This document shows positions 9,353-18,913 of a stretch of 64,000 nucleotides of DNA, piece by piece. The notes below the pieces were generated by a model, which saw only the letters and a list, made by a program, of their open reading frames with translations, did no database searches and had not been told where the DNA came from. This DNA is from Roseiarcus sp963833955 (GTDB lineage: Bacteria > Pseudomonadota > Alphaproteobacteria > Rhizobiales > Beijerinckiaceae), in NCBI GenBank assembly GCA_963833955.1, contig CAWHZY010000012.1:62001-126000 (forward strand), written 5' to 3'. Within the stretch, counting starts at the first letter, position 1. Each line of letters opens with the position of its first letter. The translations under genes were made by a program, and so were the position numbers.

Positions 9353-9371
9353 GGCCGGGACAAGCCCGGCC
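9353..9371. repeat. Dispersed palindromic repeat, copy B (opposite orientation)
   Basis: Perfect 7-bp inverted repeat GGCCGGG-acaag-CCCGGCC. Its loop is the reverse complement of copy A at 9208, so the two elements face each other just outside the duplicated gabD end. Confidence 0.6.
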
Positions 9372-9410
9372 AGGACGAGAAGCGTTCGGGGCGCGATCAC
9401 CCCAGCACGA

Positions 9411-9578
9411 TCAGCGGTCGAGCCCGCCCATCAGCGTGTATTTGAGCTCGACGAACTCCTCGACGCCATGGCGCGAGCCTTCGCGGCCGATGCCGGATTC
9501 CTTCACGCCGCCGAACGGCGCAAGCTCGCTCGAGATCGCGCCGGTGTTGATCCCGACCATGCCCTATTCGAGCGCCTC
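9411..9578 (-). pseudogene. Duplicated 3' end of the aldehyde dehydrogenase gene
   Basis: This 168-bp segment is a close copy of 10328-10495, the last part of the downstream gabD-like gene. On the minus strand it encodes the same C terminus ('GVKESGIGREGSRHGVEEFV' then MGGLDR and a stop), with scattered substitutions. Nothing of the rest of the gene is present. The copies are in direct orientation and bracket an accessory gene (9621-10299), the arrangement expected if DNA was inserted at the 3' end of gabD while recreating that end. Confidence 0.85.
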
Positions 9579-9620
9579 TCATCGACGGCCGCTTCCACCC
9601 AGGGCTGACTGGGCCATCCG

Positions 9621-10299
9621 CTACAATGCTCCGTCGACATACTTGAGATCCAGGTTGGAAGTCCGCTCAAGCGTTAGAAGGTCATCATCGTAGTCCACTC
9701 GAAACACATGACTAGCGTTTGGGCCGACCGCCCAAAATAAGGGAGCGCGGCGCAAGCGGAGGCCTTGGACTTTGCGGTAAGCGTTCAATTTGGGCCCATG
9801 AAGTTTATCAGGCGAGAGATTTTCGCCGAGTTCCTTCATGAACATCACAAGCCGCACCAACTCGGAGTCAGACTTCTTTACCTCGCAAGCAATGTACTCG
9901 TTTTCTAGGTCCCGCGCTCGGTACGCGGTGACATCAAAGGCCCAACCCGGAGACTGTGTGCCAAGCAGGTGCTTAGGCCAGCCAAAATCGAAATGGAGCC
10001 TTGCCAACACCGCTACTGTTATTATCGGCTCAGCCCACAATGTGATGGGCCGCGGTACGACCTTGACGCGACCCTGCCAAAAGAATTGCTCTTTCGCTTT
10101 GCTTTGAGCGGCCTTGTAGAGACCGCGTTCGCAATGATCGACGAGCCCGGCGTCGAGTTCCCGGAGAAAGTCTTCAGCGTCCCGATCGCCAATCCTGCCC
10201 CATTCGCTTCGAAACCCCTCTGTTCCGAACACGCCGCCCATTGCAGAATTGGGGCAGCAGCTCGTTCAGCACTCGATCCTCAAACGCCTTCAACCCCAT
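9621..10299 (-). CDS. Unknown protein with PD-(D/E)XK-nuclease-like motif; probable frameshift near its start
   Basis: I do not recognise the family. From the ATG at 10241 there are 206 aa. In that numbering a charged pattern E71..D103..E120-V-K122 ('GWAFDVTAY' then 'YIACEVKKSDSE') resembles the catalytic core of PD-(D/E)XK nucleases. An ATG at 10299 has a much better ribosome-binding site (GGAGGG) and opens a plausible N terminus (MGLKAFEDRVLNELLPQF) in another frame, so the true gene probably starts there with a one-base shift near 10245. Base composition is less GC-rich than its neighbours, which with the flanking direct repeats suggests acquired cargo. A restriction-like or defence role is possible but unproven. 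Confidence 0.55.
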
Positions 10300-10327
10300 T
10301 CGCTGCCCTCCAGTGCAGAGGCCCCGC

Positions 10328-10495
10328 CTACCTATCCAGCCCGCCCATCAGCATGTACTTTAGCTCGACGAACTCCTCGACGCCATGGCGCGAGCCTTCG
10401 CGGCCGATGCCGGATTCCTTCACCCCGCCAAACGGCGCAAGCTCGCTCGAAATCGCGCCGGTGTTGATGCCGACCATGCCGTATTCGAGCGCTTC
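10328..10495 (-). repeat. Direct repeat: 3' end of gabD, intact copy
   Basis: Counterpart of 9411-9578, in the same orientation. This copy is continuous with the rest of the aldehyde dehydrogenase gene. Confidence 0.85.
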
Positions 10496-11777
10496 CGCGA
10501 CGCGCCACACCCGGCCGAGGTCGCGGGCGTAGAAGTAAGACGCGAGGCCGAATTGCGTGTCGTTGGCTTTGGCGATGACGTCGGCTTCGTCCTTGAACCT
10601 GAAGACCGGCGCGACGGGACCGAAGGTCTCTTCCTTCGCGACCAGCATCGAGGAATCGACGCCGGAAATGACCGTCGGCTCGTAGAAGGTGCGGCCGAGC
10701 GTGTGGCGCTTGCCCCCGGTCACGACCTTCGCGCCCTTCTTCAGGGCGTCGGCCACATGCTCTTCGACCTTCTTGACCGCCGCCTCGTTGATGAGCGGGC
10801 CCTGCATGACGCCGACTTCCGTCCCATCGCCGACCTTGAGCTTCGAGACGGCGGTCGTGAGCTTGGCGACGAAGGCGTCGTAGATCCCCTCCTGCGCGTA
10901 GATGCGGTTGGCGCAAACGCAGGTCTGGCCCATGTTGCGGAATTTCGAGATGATCGCGCCCTCGACGGCGGCGTCGACATGCGCGTCGTCGAACACGATG
11001 AACGGCGCGTTGCCGCCGAGTTCGAGCCCAACCTTCTTCACCGTGCCGGCGGCCTGCGCCATCAAGACCTTGCCGACCTCGGTCGAGCCGGTGAAGCCGA
11101 CCACCCGCACGGCCGGATGGTCGGTCATCGCCTTGCCGATCGCGCGCGCGTCGCCGGTGACGAAATTGAGGACGCCGGGCGGCAGGCCGGCGCGCAGCGC
11201 CAAGTTCTCCGAGCGCGAGCGCGGTCAGCGGCGTTTCGCCCGCAGGCTTCGCCACCACGGTGCACCCGACCGCGATCGCCGGCGCAACCTTGCGGGTGAT
11301 CATGGCCGCCGGGAAATTCCACGGCGTGATCGCCGCCACGACGCCGATCGGCTGCTTGATGACGACGATGCGGGAATCGGCGCGGAAGGTCGGATTGACC
11401 TCGCCATAGATGCGCTTCGCCTCTTCGCCGAAAAACTCGATATAGGCGGCGGCGTAGTCGACCTCGCCGCGCGCTTCCGCGAGCGGCTTCCCCTGTTCGC
11501 TGGTCATGATGAGCGCAATGTCGTCGCGATTGGCGATGATGAGATCGAACCAGCGTCGCAGGATCTGCGCGCGCTCTTTCGGCAACGTCTTCGCCCAGGG
11601 GCCAAAGGCCCGCTGCGCCGCTTCGATGGCGTGGATCGTCTCAGCTTCGCCGAAGCGCGGGGTCTTGGCGAGGACGGCGCCGGTCGCAGGGTTAGCGATG
11701 GCGCGAGTTCCCTCCCCTACCCATTTTCCGTCGACAAGGCACTGGCTTTTCAGGAGCGAGGGATCGGCGAGTTGCAT
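10328..11777 (-). CDS. gabD: Succinate-semialdehyde dehydrogenase-like aldehyde dehydrogenase (frameshifted)
   Basis: NAD(P)-dependent oxidation of an aldehyde, most likely succinate semialdehyde, to the acid. The first part reads from MQLADPSLLKSQCLVDGKWV through 'TPWNFPAAMITRKVAPAIAV' (cofactor-binding region). Near 11208 (in 'ELGA') the frame shifts by one base and continues with 'LALRAGLPPGVLNFVTGD', 'VGFTGSTEVGK', 'LELGGNAPFIVFDD' (catalytic Glu), 'GQTCVCANRIYAQ' (catalytic Cys) and the normal C terminus. With the shift repaired the length is about 483 aa, normal for GabD. All catalytic residues are present, so a sequencing error is more likely than a real lesion. The 3' end is the duplicated segment. 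Confidence 0.88.
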
Positions 11778-11919
11778 GGGATGGCCTCCGGGGTTGGGGA
11801 CTTATAGCAAAGAGAGGGGGCGCCGGTGAGAGCGCGTCACCGGCCCGCCTGCAATAGCTGATAGATAGAAACGCGCAGGTCTTGTCGTCCCGGGTCCGAT
11901 GCGAGACGGGCCATCCGCT

Positions 11920-13416
11920 TTAGGCCACGGGCCTGCGGATCAACGAAACGGCGCCGGCGATAAACGCGAAGGCCGCGAGCATGATCAGGCCGCCCGCCAC
12001 CGCCTCGATGAAATGATGGGGCGAGAAGACCGCGAGCTTCCGCTCGGTCGAGCCGCGCGCGACCTGCAGCCGCCAGGACAGCATGGCGGACGCACTCGCA
12101 ACGCCCGCGGCCGTGCCGAGAACCCGCATGAGGTTGAGCATCGCTCCGGCGACGCCCGCAAGGCTCGCCGGGACCGCGTTGATGGTCGCGTGGTTGTTGG
12201 GCGCGATGAACATGCCGAGGCCAATTCCGAAAGCGACGAGACCGAAGAAGCCGGCCCAAAGATCAGGCGTGGATTGCGTCACGACCGCTGTCAGCGCGAG
12301 CAACGCGCCGAAGCAGATCGCCATCCCCGCGACGCTGAGGAGGCGGGCCCCGATCCAGTCGGCGAGCGCGCCCGCGCCAGGAGCGACGATTCCAATGCTG
12401 ATCGGGACGACCGCAAGCTTGAGCCCCGCAACGAGCGGACTGTCCTCGTACCCGCGGACGAGCGCGAAGGAGGCAAGAAAGAACATGCCGTAGAGCATGG
12501 CGTAGGAGAGCGCGCAGCCGAGCGAGCCCGCCAGGAACGCCGGCTCTTTGAGGAGCGCGAGAGCGACCAGCGGCGACCGCGCTTTGGTTTCCTGCCAGCC
12601 GAAGAGGACAAGGAGCGCGATCGCGCCGCCGACGGAGCCCAGGAACAAGGGGGAGGCGAGTCCGAGCGCGGCCGCCTGATTGAGCGCGAAGACCGCTAGC
12701 GTCAGGGCCGGCGTGAGCAGGAGAGCCCCGCGCCAGTCGAACGTCTGGCTCGGGCCTTCCTGCTCCGTCAATGGAAGGATCACCCAGCCGGCGACGATCG
12801 CGATCAGTCCGAAGGGAACGTTGATCCAGAACACCCAGCGCCAGCCGAGGGTCCCGAGCAGCACGCCGCCGACAATCGGACCCGCGCTGACGCCGACCGC
12901 AAGCGCCGCGGCGAAGACGCCAAGCGCCCGCGCGCGCCGGCTTGGCTCCGTCGCCTCGACGATGACCGCGAGACTGTTGGCGCCGAGCATCGCCCCGCCG
13001 ACGCCCTGCAGGATGCGAAACGCCACCAAAGTGAGAAGGTCGGGGGCGAAGGCGCACAGCGCGCTCGCCCCCGTGAAGGCCGCGAAACCGAGGAGATACG
13101 TGAGCTTCCTGCCCATGATCTGGCAGAGCTGGCCAAAGATCGGCAGGAAGGAGGCGAAGCCGAGCAGATAGCCCAGCGCCACCCAGCTCACGCTCTCGAG
13201 GGTGCAATTGAAGACACGGCCCAGCGTTGGCAGCGCGAGCTGAACGATGCTCGCATCGAGCTGGCCCATGAATCCGCTGGCGCAGCAGACGCCGACAATC
13301 AGCCAGGGATAGAAGGGCAAGCGCGTGAGGAGCCCGACAGGCGGCGGCTCCGCCCCATGGCGAATGAGGTCGCTCACACGAAAAGCGGGCGCACGGCCCA
13401 AATCCTCGGCGCTCAT
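11920..13416 (-). CDS. DHA2-family MFS drug/proton antiporter (EmrB/QacA type)
   Basis: Inner-membrane multidrug efflux permease of 498 aa with about 14 hydrophobic helices. The cytoplasmic N terminus of about 35 residues leads into 'IVGVCCASGFMGQLDASIVQ' (helix 1 with the conserved D) and the DHA2-typical 'RILQGVGGAMLGANSLAVIV' and 'GPIVGGVLLGTLGWRWVFWI' (antiporter motif C). No membrane-fusion partner (EmrA) is adjacent, so it probably acts alone across the inner membrane. It is followed by the gabD gene on the same strand, about 140 bp away. Substrate unknown. Confidence 0.9.
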   Translation of the reverse strand: MSAEDLGRAPAFRVSDLIRHGAEPPPVGLLTRLPFYPWLIVGVCCASGFMGQLDASIVQLALPTLGRVFNCTLESVSWVALGYLLGFASFLPIFGQLCQIMGRKLTYLLGFAAFTGASALCAFAPDLLTLVAFRILQGVGGAMLGANSLAVIVEATEPSRRARALGVFAAALAVGVSAGPIVGGVLLGTLGWRWVFWINVPFGLIAIVAGWVILPLTEQEGPSQTFDWRGALLLTPALTLAVFALNQAAALGLASPLFLGSVGGAIALLVLFGWQETKARSPLVALALLKEPAFLAGSLGCALSYAMLYGMFFLASFALVRGYEDSPLVAGLKLAVVPISIGIVAPGAGALADWIGARLLSVAGMAICFGALLALTAVVTQSTPDLWAGFFGLVAFGIGLGMFIAPNNHATINAVPASLAGVAGAMLNLMRVLGTAAGVASASAMLSWRLQVARGSTERKLAVFSPHHFIEAVAGGLIMLAAFAFIAGAVSLIRRPVA

Positions 13417-13606
13417 CCCATCCCCGCCCCTTGCCCGATGGGCCTAGCCATATGGACGGCGGGATCGGCAAAAATCAAGCGCGTAAGCCCGGAGATCGAC
13501 GCCCGCTCAGGGCCTGATGTCGAAATGGCCTGCCCTCGCGCGTCTATTTGCCGACGGCGTCTTCGCAAGATCGATCCAGGACGCCCTCGAAGGGGAGGCA
13601 AACCTC

Positions 13607-13999
13607 ATGACGACCGATCTTTGGTACCTTGGGTGCACGGCAATGCTGACAGCGGCGCTCTGGATTCCGTACATCGCCTGCCAGGTGATGACGAACGGGC
13701 CCCTGTCGGGGGAAAACTATGTCGACCCCGCCCCCCGTCCCGTGCCCCTTTGGGGTCAGCGGGCGCACCGCGCCTATCTCAACGCAGTCGAATGCTTCGC
13801 TCCGTTCGCCGCGCTCGTTATCGTCGCTCAAATCGCTGGAAAGGCGAACGGGATGACGGCCTTCTGGGCGATGAGCTACTTCTGGCTCAGGCTCGCGCAC
13901 GCCATCGTCTATTGGACAGCTATCCCTTATCTGAGAACCGTGCTGTTCACCCTGGGCTTCGTTTGCGTGGCGGGGCTGTTCTGGGACGTGGTCAAGTAG
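13607..13999 (+). CDS. MAPEG-family membrane protein
   Basis: Small four-helix membrane protein of about 130 aa. 'PVPLWGQRAHRAYLNAVECF' is the conserved MAPEG loop (R..A..N..E), followed by helices 'FAALVIVAQIAGKANGMTAF', 'YFWLRLAHAIVYWTAIPYLR' and 'TVLFTLGFVCVAGLFWDVVK'. Eukaryotic members are glutathione-dependent enzymes; bacterial members are mostly uncharacterised. The ATG at 13607 has GGGGAGG at good spacing, so the longer open frame from 13517 is not used. It is convergent with the HlyD gene and not clearly part of an operon. Confidence 0.85.
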   Translation: MTTDLWYLGCTAMLTAALWIPYIACQVMTNGPLSGENYVDPAPRPVPLWGQRAHRAYLNAVECFAPFAALVIVAQIAGKANGMTAFWAMSYFWLRLAHAIVYWTAIPYLRTVLFTLGFVCVAGLFWDVVK

Positions 14000-14040
14000 G
14001 CTCAGCGGGGACCGGCGCCGCACTCACACCATCGAGAGAC

Positions 14041-14060
14041 GGGCGTTCTTCCGAACGCCC
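14041..14060. repeat. Palindromic hairpin between convergent genes
   Basis: Perfect stem GGGCGTTC-ttcc-GAACGCCC between the MAPEG and HlyD stops. The same arms occur in the element at 31794-31813, so this belongs to a dispersed family. It could end transcription from either side, but no T-tract follows. Confidence 0.6.
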
Positions 14061-14077
14061 TCTGGGAGAGGGGAGTT

Positions 14078-15586
14078 TTACCGCTCCCGCATCGCCTTCG
14101 AGGCGACTTCGACCAGCGGCGAGAACAGATATTCGAGCATGCGCCGCGCGCCGGTCTTGAGCTCGACCGTCACCGCCATGCCTGACGTGAGCGGTTGAGT
14201 CAGGCCGTCGACCGCGATCGTTTCGGCGTCAGGTTTCAGCACGACCGGGAACACCAGATTTTGCGTACGCTCTCCGCCGGCAAAACCGGCCGCGTTGGAA
14301 ACGTGCGTCGGATCGCCCTCGATCGCGTTGGCGTCGGGCTCAGGGATCGCGTCCTTGGCGATGCGCGTGACATGCGCCCTGATCGAGCCGTAGCGGGTGA
14401 AGGGGAAGGATTCGATCTTGATGACCGCCTCCTGCCCGATTCTGACAAAGCCGATGTCGCGATTGCGCACATAGGCCTGGATCTCGAGTCCCGAATCCTC
14501 GGGCACGACGCGCATGATCTCCTGGCCGCTCGTGACCACCTGGCCGGCGTTGGTGATGATCGACGATTGCACCCGGCCCGCGATCGGCGCTCTCAGCGTC
14601 AGATGATCGAGCTCGGCCTCAGCCTTGGCGAGGCGCTGCTCGATATCTTCCGCGTGCCGCTCGGCGTCCTCCAGTTTCTGGGCGTTCTCCGAGATGAAAT
14701 CCTCGACGGCCTTGTCGGAATTGCGGGCGATGACCTCGAGCCCCGCGGCGAGGGAAGCGAGATCCTGCTCCTGCTTCGCCTCCTGCGTGATTTGATATTG
14801 CAGCGTTTCGGTGGCGTCGATGACCGCGGCCCGCGCGCCCGACTTCATGTCGACGAGCTTCGTGCGCATGGCGACGCGCTCCTGCAGGGTCGCGACGAGG
14901 TTCTTCTGCGTCTCGATCGTCTCCCTCAGTTTTTCGCCTTCGGCGGTCTTTTGCGCGCGCTCGGCATCGAATGAGGCGACGTTTGCCGCCAATTGTCCGA
15001 GATCGGCGGCGAGAACCCGGGTTTCGCGCTCGCGCAACGCCGGCGCTGCGCTGTCCGGCCAATCGATCGCGGGGGGCGGATCGAAACGGCGCGACCGCGC
15101 GCTTACGAGCGCGGTCTTGCGGCGCAGGATTTCCGCCCGAGCCGACGCGAGCTCCGCGCGCGCGCCTTCAGCGTCGGCCAGGGCCGCCGAGCGGTCGAGC
15201 TCGACCAGCACGTCGCCCGCCTGCACGAGCGAGCCGTTGCTGACGTTGATGGCCTCGACCTTACCTGTTTCCAAGGGCTCGACGACCTTCACCTGTCCCA
15301 TCGGCTGAAACTTGCCTTGCGCGGCGGCGACGATGTCGACGCGGCCGAAATAGGCCCATGCCAGCGCAGCGACGACGAAGGCGCAGATGATCCATAAGAA
15401 GGCGACATGGACCGGGGACGGCGGCGTCTCCAGGATCTCGAGCGCCGGCGCAAGGAATTCCCGGTCGCTGAGATTCATTCCCCAAGTCTTGCCTGGCGTC
15501 TTGAACCGCGCCAGCGCGCGTGAGGCGAACAGCTTGGCGGCGGAACGCGCCTTGTCGCCAGGGGCCGCGGCGGGGATCAGGGTCAC
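14078..15586 (-). CDS. HlyD-family type I secretion membrane fusion protein
   Basis: Periplasmic adaptor linking an inner-membrane ABC exporter to an outer-membrane channel. The 502-aa protein has a short cytoplasmic N terminus, one membrane helix ('VAFLWIICAFVVAALAWAYF', about residues 60-80), a lipoyl-like half motif ('GKVEAINVSNGSLVQAGDVL'), long coiled-coil segments (about 140-330) and the beta-barrel region ending in 'SGMAVTVELKTGARRMLEYL', which is characteristic of PrtE/HlyD proteins. The GTG start overlaps the ABC-transporter stop by 4 bp, so translation is coupled. No TolC-like channel gene and no RTX substrate gene are in the window. Confidence 0.93.
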   Translation of the reverse strand: MTLIPAAAPGDKARSAAKLFASRALARFKTPGKTWGMNLSDREFLAPALEILETPPSPVHVAFLWIICAFVVAALAWAYFGRVDIVAAAQGKFQPMGQVKVVEPLETGKVEAINVSNGSLVQAGDVLVELDRSAALADAEGARAELASARAEILRRKTALVSARSRRFDPPPAIDWPDSAAPALRERETRVLAADLGQLAANVASFDAERAQKTAEGEKLRETIETQKNLVATLQERVAMRTKLVDMKSGARAAVIDATETLQYQITQEAKQEQDLASLAAGLEVIARNSDKAVEDFISENAQKLEDAERHAEDIEQRLAKAEAELDHLTLRAPIAGRVQSSIITNAGQVVTSGQEIMRVVPEDSGLEIQAYVRNRDIGFVRIGQEAVIKIESFPFTRYGSIRAHVTRIAKDAIPEPDANAIEGDPTHVSNAAGFAGGERTQNLVFPVVLKPDAETIAVDGLTQPLTSGMAVTVELKTGARRMLEYLFSPLVEVASKAMRER

Positions 15587-17782
15587 GCTGCGATCTCCGC
15601 CGGCTGGCTCTGAAGGCCCCAGAGATAGGCGTAGAGGCCGCCGGGCCTGCGGAGCAGTTCAGCGTGCGAACCGACCTCGACGATGCGGCCATCGGCCATG
15701 CCGACGATGCGGTCGCATCCGCGCACCGCGGCCAGGCGATGGGCGATGATGATGACGGTCCGATCCTTGACGATGCGGCGCATGTTGCGCTGAACGATGC
15801 GCTCGCTCTCATAGTCGAGCGAAGAGGTCGCCTCGTCGAAGATGAGAATGCGCGGATTGGTCGCCAGCGCGCGCGCAATGGCGATGCGCTGTCTCTGCCC
15901 GCCGGAAAGATTGGCGCCGCGCTCCTCGATCATTGTGTCGTAACCTTGCGCGAGCTTGTCGATGAACTCGTCGGCCCCGGCGAGCCGGGCGATCTCGATG
16001 ACACGCGCGCGCGGCATCGCCGGATTGGCGAAGGCGATGTTCTCATGGACGGTGCGGTTGAACAGGAGGTTCTCCTGCAAGACGACGCCGATGTGGCTCC
16101 TGAGCCACGCCGGATCGACATGGCTCAAGTCCGCGCCATCGAGCAGCACCTGTCCCTCGTTCGGCAGGTAGAGGCGCTGGATGAGCTTGGTCAGGGTGGA
16201 TTTGCCGGAGCCCGACGCTCCGACAATGCCAATCGTCTCGCCCGGCCGGATGGCGAGCGAAATATCTTTCAAGACCTCGGGCGCGGCCGGTCGATAGCGG
16301 AAGCCGACACGGCGAAATTCGATCGCGCCCCGCGGCGTCGGCGGCAGGAGGCGCGTCGACGGCGAGAATTCGGGGGCTGTGTTGAGGATATCGCCCAGGC
16401 GCTCGATCGAGATCTGCACCTGCTGAAAATCCTGCCAGATCTGCGACAGACGCAGAATCGGCTGCCACCGCCTGCGAGGCGATCATGTTGAAGGCGACGA
16501 GGGCGCCGACGGTGAGCTCGCCGTCGATCACCGCCTTGGCGCCGAACAGGAGCAGCGCCGCGGTCGTCAGCTTGCTGATGTACTGGATGGCGAGTTGTCC
16601 GCCCGAGCCCAGCATCGCGGCGGCGAAGCTCGTCTTGACGTAAGCCGCGAGTTTTTCCTCCCATTGCGCGCGCATGATCGGCTCGACCGCGGCAGCCTTC
16701 ACCGTATTCACGCCGACGATCGTCTCGACCAGGAACTGCTGGCTCGCCGCGCCGCGGTTGAACTTCTCCTTGACCAGATCGCGCAACGGCGGCCTCACGG
16801 AGAAGCCGATCACGACATAAAACGGAATCCCGGCGAGCACGATCAGGGTCAGCGACCACGAATAGGCGAAGAGAACACCGACGAACACGAAAGCGAACAG
16901 CAGGTCGAGCGCCGAAAACAAAGCCTGTCCGGTGAGGAAATTGCGGATCGTCTCGAGTTCCCGCACCCGGGCGACCGTTTGCCCGGTCGACCGGGTCTCG
17001 AAATAGGAAATCGGCAGGCGGAGAAGATGCGCGAACAGGCGCTGGCCGAGTTCGACGTCGATCCGATTGGTGGTGTGCGACAGCGCGTAAGTGCGCAAAT
17101 ATTGGAGCGCGACGTCGAACATGCCGATGGCGACGAGGCCGCCGACGAGCACGAACAAAGTCTCATAACCGCGATGGGTCAGAACTTTGTCGACCACCAC
17201 CTGGAAGAACAGGGGCGTCGTGAGGGCGAAAATCTGCACGAACAGCGAGGCGGCCAGCACATGGCCGAGCGGACGGCGATAACGCCAGATCGTGGGTATG
17301 AACCAGCGCATGCCGAACCGGCGCGGATCGACGCCGGCGCCGCCGATCCGGCGAGCGACGAGAAGCGCCCGCCCGCCGATGTCGCGCGCAAGGTCGTCAA
17401 GCGTCGCTTCCTGGACGCCATGGCTGATCGGATCGACGAGCCGGCAGAGCCCCGAGGGATTGCGGCCCCCGAACACCATGAACGCGCCGCTGGCCATGCG
17501 GACGATCGCCGGCGTCGGCAAGGTCGCGAGCCGCTCGGCGGTAACCTTCTCGACCAGGCGAGCCCTCAGTCCGACGAGCTTGGCCGCGCGGATGAGATCG
17601 CCCTCATTGGCCTCATGGGCCTCATGGGCGCCAAGCGCCAGCTCGCGCGCCAGTTGCACCGGGTCGGCGCCGATGCGGTAATAGGCCGCGATCCCGCACA
17701 GCGCGCGCAAGCCCCGGTCGAGCGGCGTTCCCTCGCCTGGAGGCGGCGCGGTCTCCATCATCTGAGCTCTGGCCTTTCTCAT
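15583..17782 (-). CDS. Type I secretion ABC transporter (HlyB/RaxB type), frameshifted
   Basis: ATP-driven exporter for unfolded proteins. Order: an N-terminal C39-peptidase-like domain without the catalytic Cys in its usual place (about residues 1-140), an ABC membrane domain ('FFQVVVDKVLTHRGYETLFV' onward), then the nucleotide-binding domain with Walker A 'GASGSGKSTL', signature 'LSGGQRQRIAIARAL' and Walker B 'ILIFDEATSSLD'. Near 16455, between the membrane and ATPase domains, the frame shifts by one base; repaired length is about 733 aa, typical for this class. The start is taken at 17782; an ATG at 17761 is an alternative. The defective peptidase domain is the haemolysin-type arrangement, implying large substrates with a C-terminal signal rather than leader-peptide bacteriocins. 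Confidence 0.88.
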
Positions 17783-18393
17783 CCGGGCCTGGCCCGGCGA
17801 ACGACGATCCGCGCGCGGGCCCTGATGGTCGACGGCGCGCGCCAAGCCTTAACCGTACCGAATGACCGTCCGTCAGCTGCAAGCTGAACCACGGGACAGA
17901 CTTAGCAAATGCTTGAGGGGTGCTTCGTTCTGGGACTACGGGCTTGCCTGGGCGTGGCGCGTCCGGGCGGGTCAAGCGTCATCAGCGAGACCTTTCAGCG
18001 TCTGTACAGGTTTTATTCTGATTTTCCTTTACAGGTCGTCCTGCTCATGATATATTCCTGTTTATCGCAATTGTACGGGGGCAATTGTTGGCGCGATCTT
18101 TCTGCGGGCCCTTCAACGACTTGCAACCCCAGTCGCGAAACCGTTGGTTCGCCTGGCGGACAGCCCGCTTGTTTTGCTGCCCTTCGCCCGACTTTGCGAA
18201 ACCATGACGCCGTTCTCGCCCGAGATGGAAGGAGCAAAAAAGTTGCGCAAAAGAGCAGTTAAGTCGTTGAAAAAACTTACTCGCGTAAACTTGTGCGCGG
18301 AGACGACGCGACGCGCCGGAAGATCAAGAAGGCGCTTCAAGCCTTCGTGATCCTCGTCATTTTGCTAAAAGTGACCGAGCCGCAAAGCGGCGA
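17783..18393. other. Intergenic region without a convincing gene
   Basis: About 600 bp between the ABC-transporter start and the ohr stop. It is AT-richer than the flanks around 18000-18100 and must contain the promoter for the secretion genes. Short open frames here lack ribosome-binding sites and recognisable protein features. I see no RNA gene or strong terminator. Confidence 0.4.
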
Positions 18394-18834
18394 TTACGCC
18401 CCGTGGGTCACGACCTTGACGTCAACATTGCCGCGCGTCGCGTGGCTATAGGGGCAGATCTTCTCGTGCGCCTCTTCCGCTAGCGACTGAAGCTCCGCCT
18501 GGGCCAAGCTGGTGTCGGTCACGTCAAGCACGACCGCGAGCCCGAAGCCGCCCTTTTCCCGAGGGCCGATGCTGACGGCGCATTTCACCGTCGCTTTCGA
18601 AGCGTCCTTCTTGTGCTGCTTGGCGATGAAGTCGAGCGCGCCGCCGAAGCAGGCCGCGTAGCCGGCGGCGAACAAGTGCTCGGGCGTCGCGGTGTTCGGC
18701 TTGCCCGGGCCGCCCATTTCCTTCGGCACGGACAGGTCGACGCTGACCATCCCGTCATCGGATTGCGTATGGCCGTTGCGGCCGCCCTGCGCGGTTCCGT
18801 GGGCGGTGTAGAGCGGCTTGATCGCGTCGGTCAT
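18394..18834 (-). CDS. ohr: Organic hydroperoxide resistance protein (Ohr)
   Basis: Thiol peroxidase of the OsmC/Ohr family that reduces organic hydroperoxides using lipoyl-protein electrons. At 146 aa it has both redox cysteines in their motifs: 'GYAACFGGALDF' and 'EKICPYSHATRGNVDVKVV'. The N terminus (MTDAIKPLYTAHGTAQGGRN) is typical of Ohr rather than OsmC. It appears to be a single-gene unit; no OhrR-type regulator is adjacent. Confidence 0.95.
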   Translation of the reverse strand: MTDAIKPLYTAHGTAQGGRNGHTQSDDGMVSVDLSVPKEMGGPGKPNTATPEHLFAAGYAACFGGALDFIAKQHKKDASKATVKCAVSIGPREKGGFGLAVVLDVTDTSLAQAELQSLAEEAHEKICPYSHATRGNVDVKVVTHGA

Positions 18835-18913
18835 GTGGTGCTCCTCTTATGAAGTTTCGGCGGATGGCGCGAAGTGGATCCGCGCCTTCATGCTCCAAAG
18901 CGTGCGCGCGGGA

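Larger units (their letters stand above)
8769..9410. other. Non-coding stretch with several inverted repeats
   Basis: No convincing gene is present. The left part is AT-richer than the surroundings and holds overlapping inverted repeats: TTTCGC-ATG-GCGAAA (8897-8911) and GCGAAAC-aaaac-GTTTCGC (8906-8924), an operator-like cluster. The right part holds two dispersed palindromes, listed separately. Short open frames (for example 8943-9134) have no ribosome-binding site or recognisable protein sequence. Confidence 0.5.

Noticed and set aside
17761..17782. Bacteriocin-type peptidase-containing ABC exporter
   Set aside because: The N-terminal domain lacks the catalytic Cys in its normal context, so the haemolysin-type class is more likely.
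18113..18340. Short open frames on both strands between the ABC exporter and ohr
   Set aside because: Atypical residue composition, no ribosome-binding site and mutual overlap; treated as non-coding.
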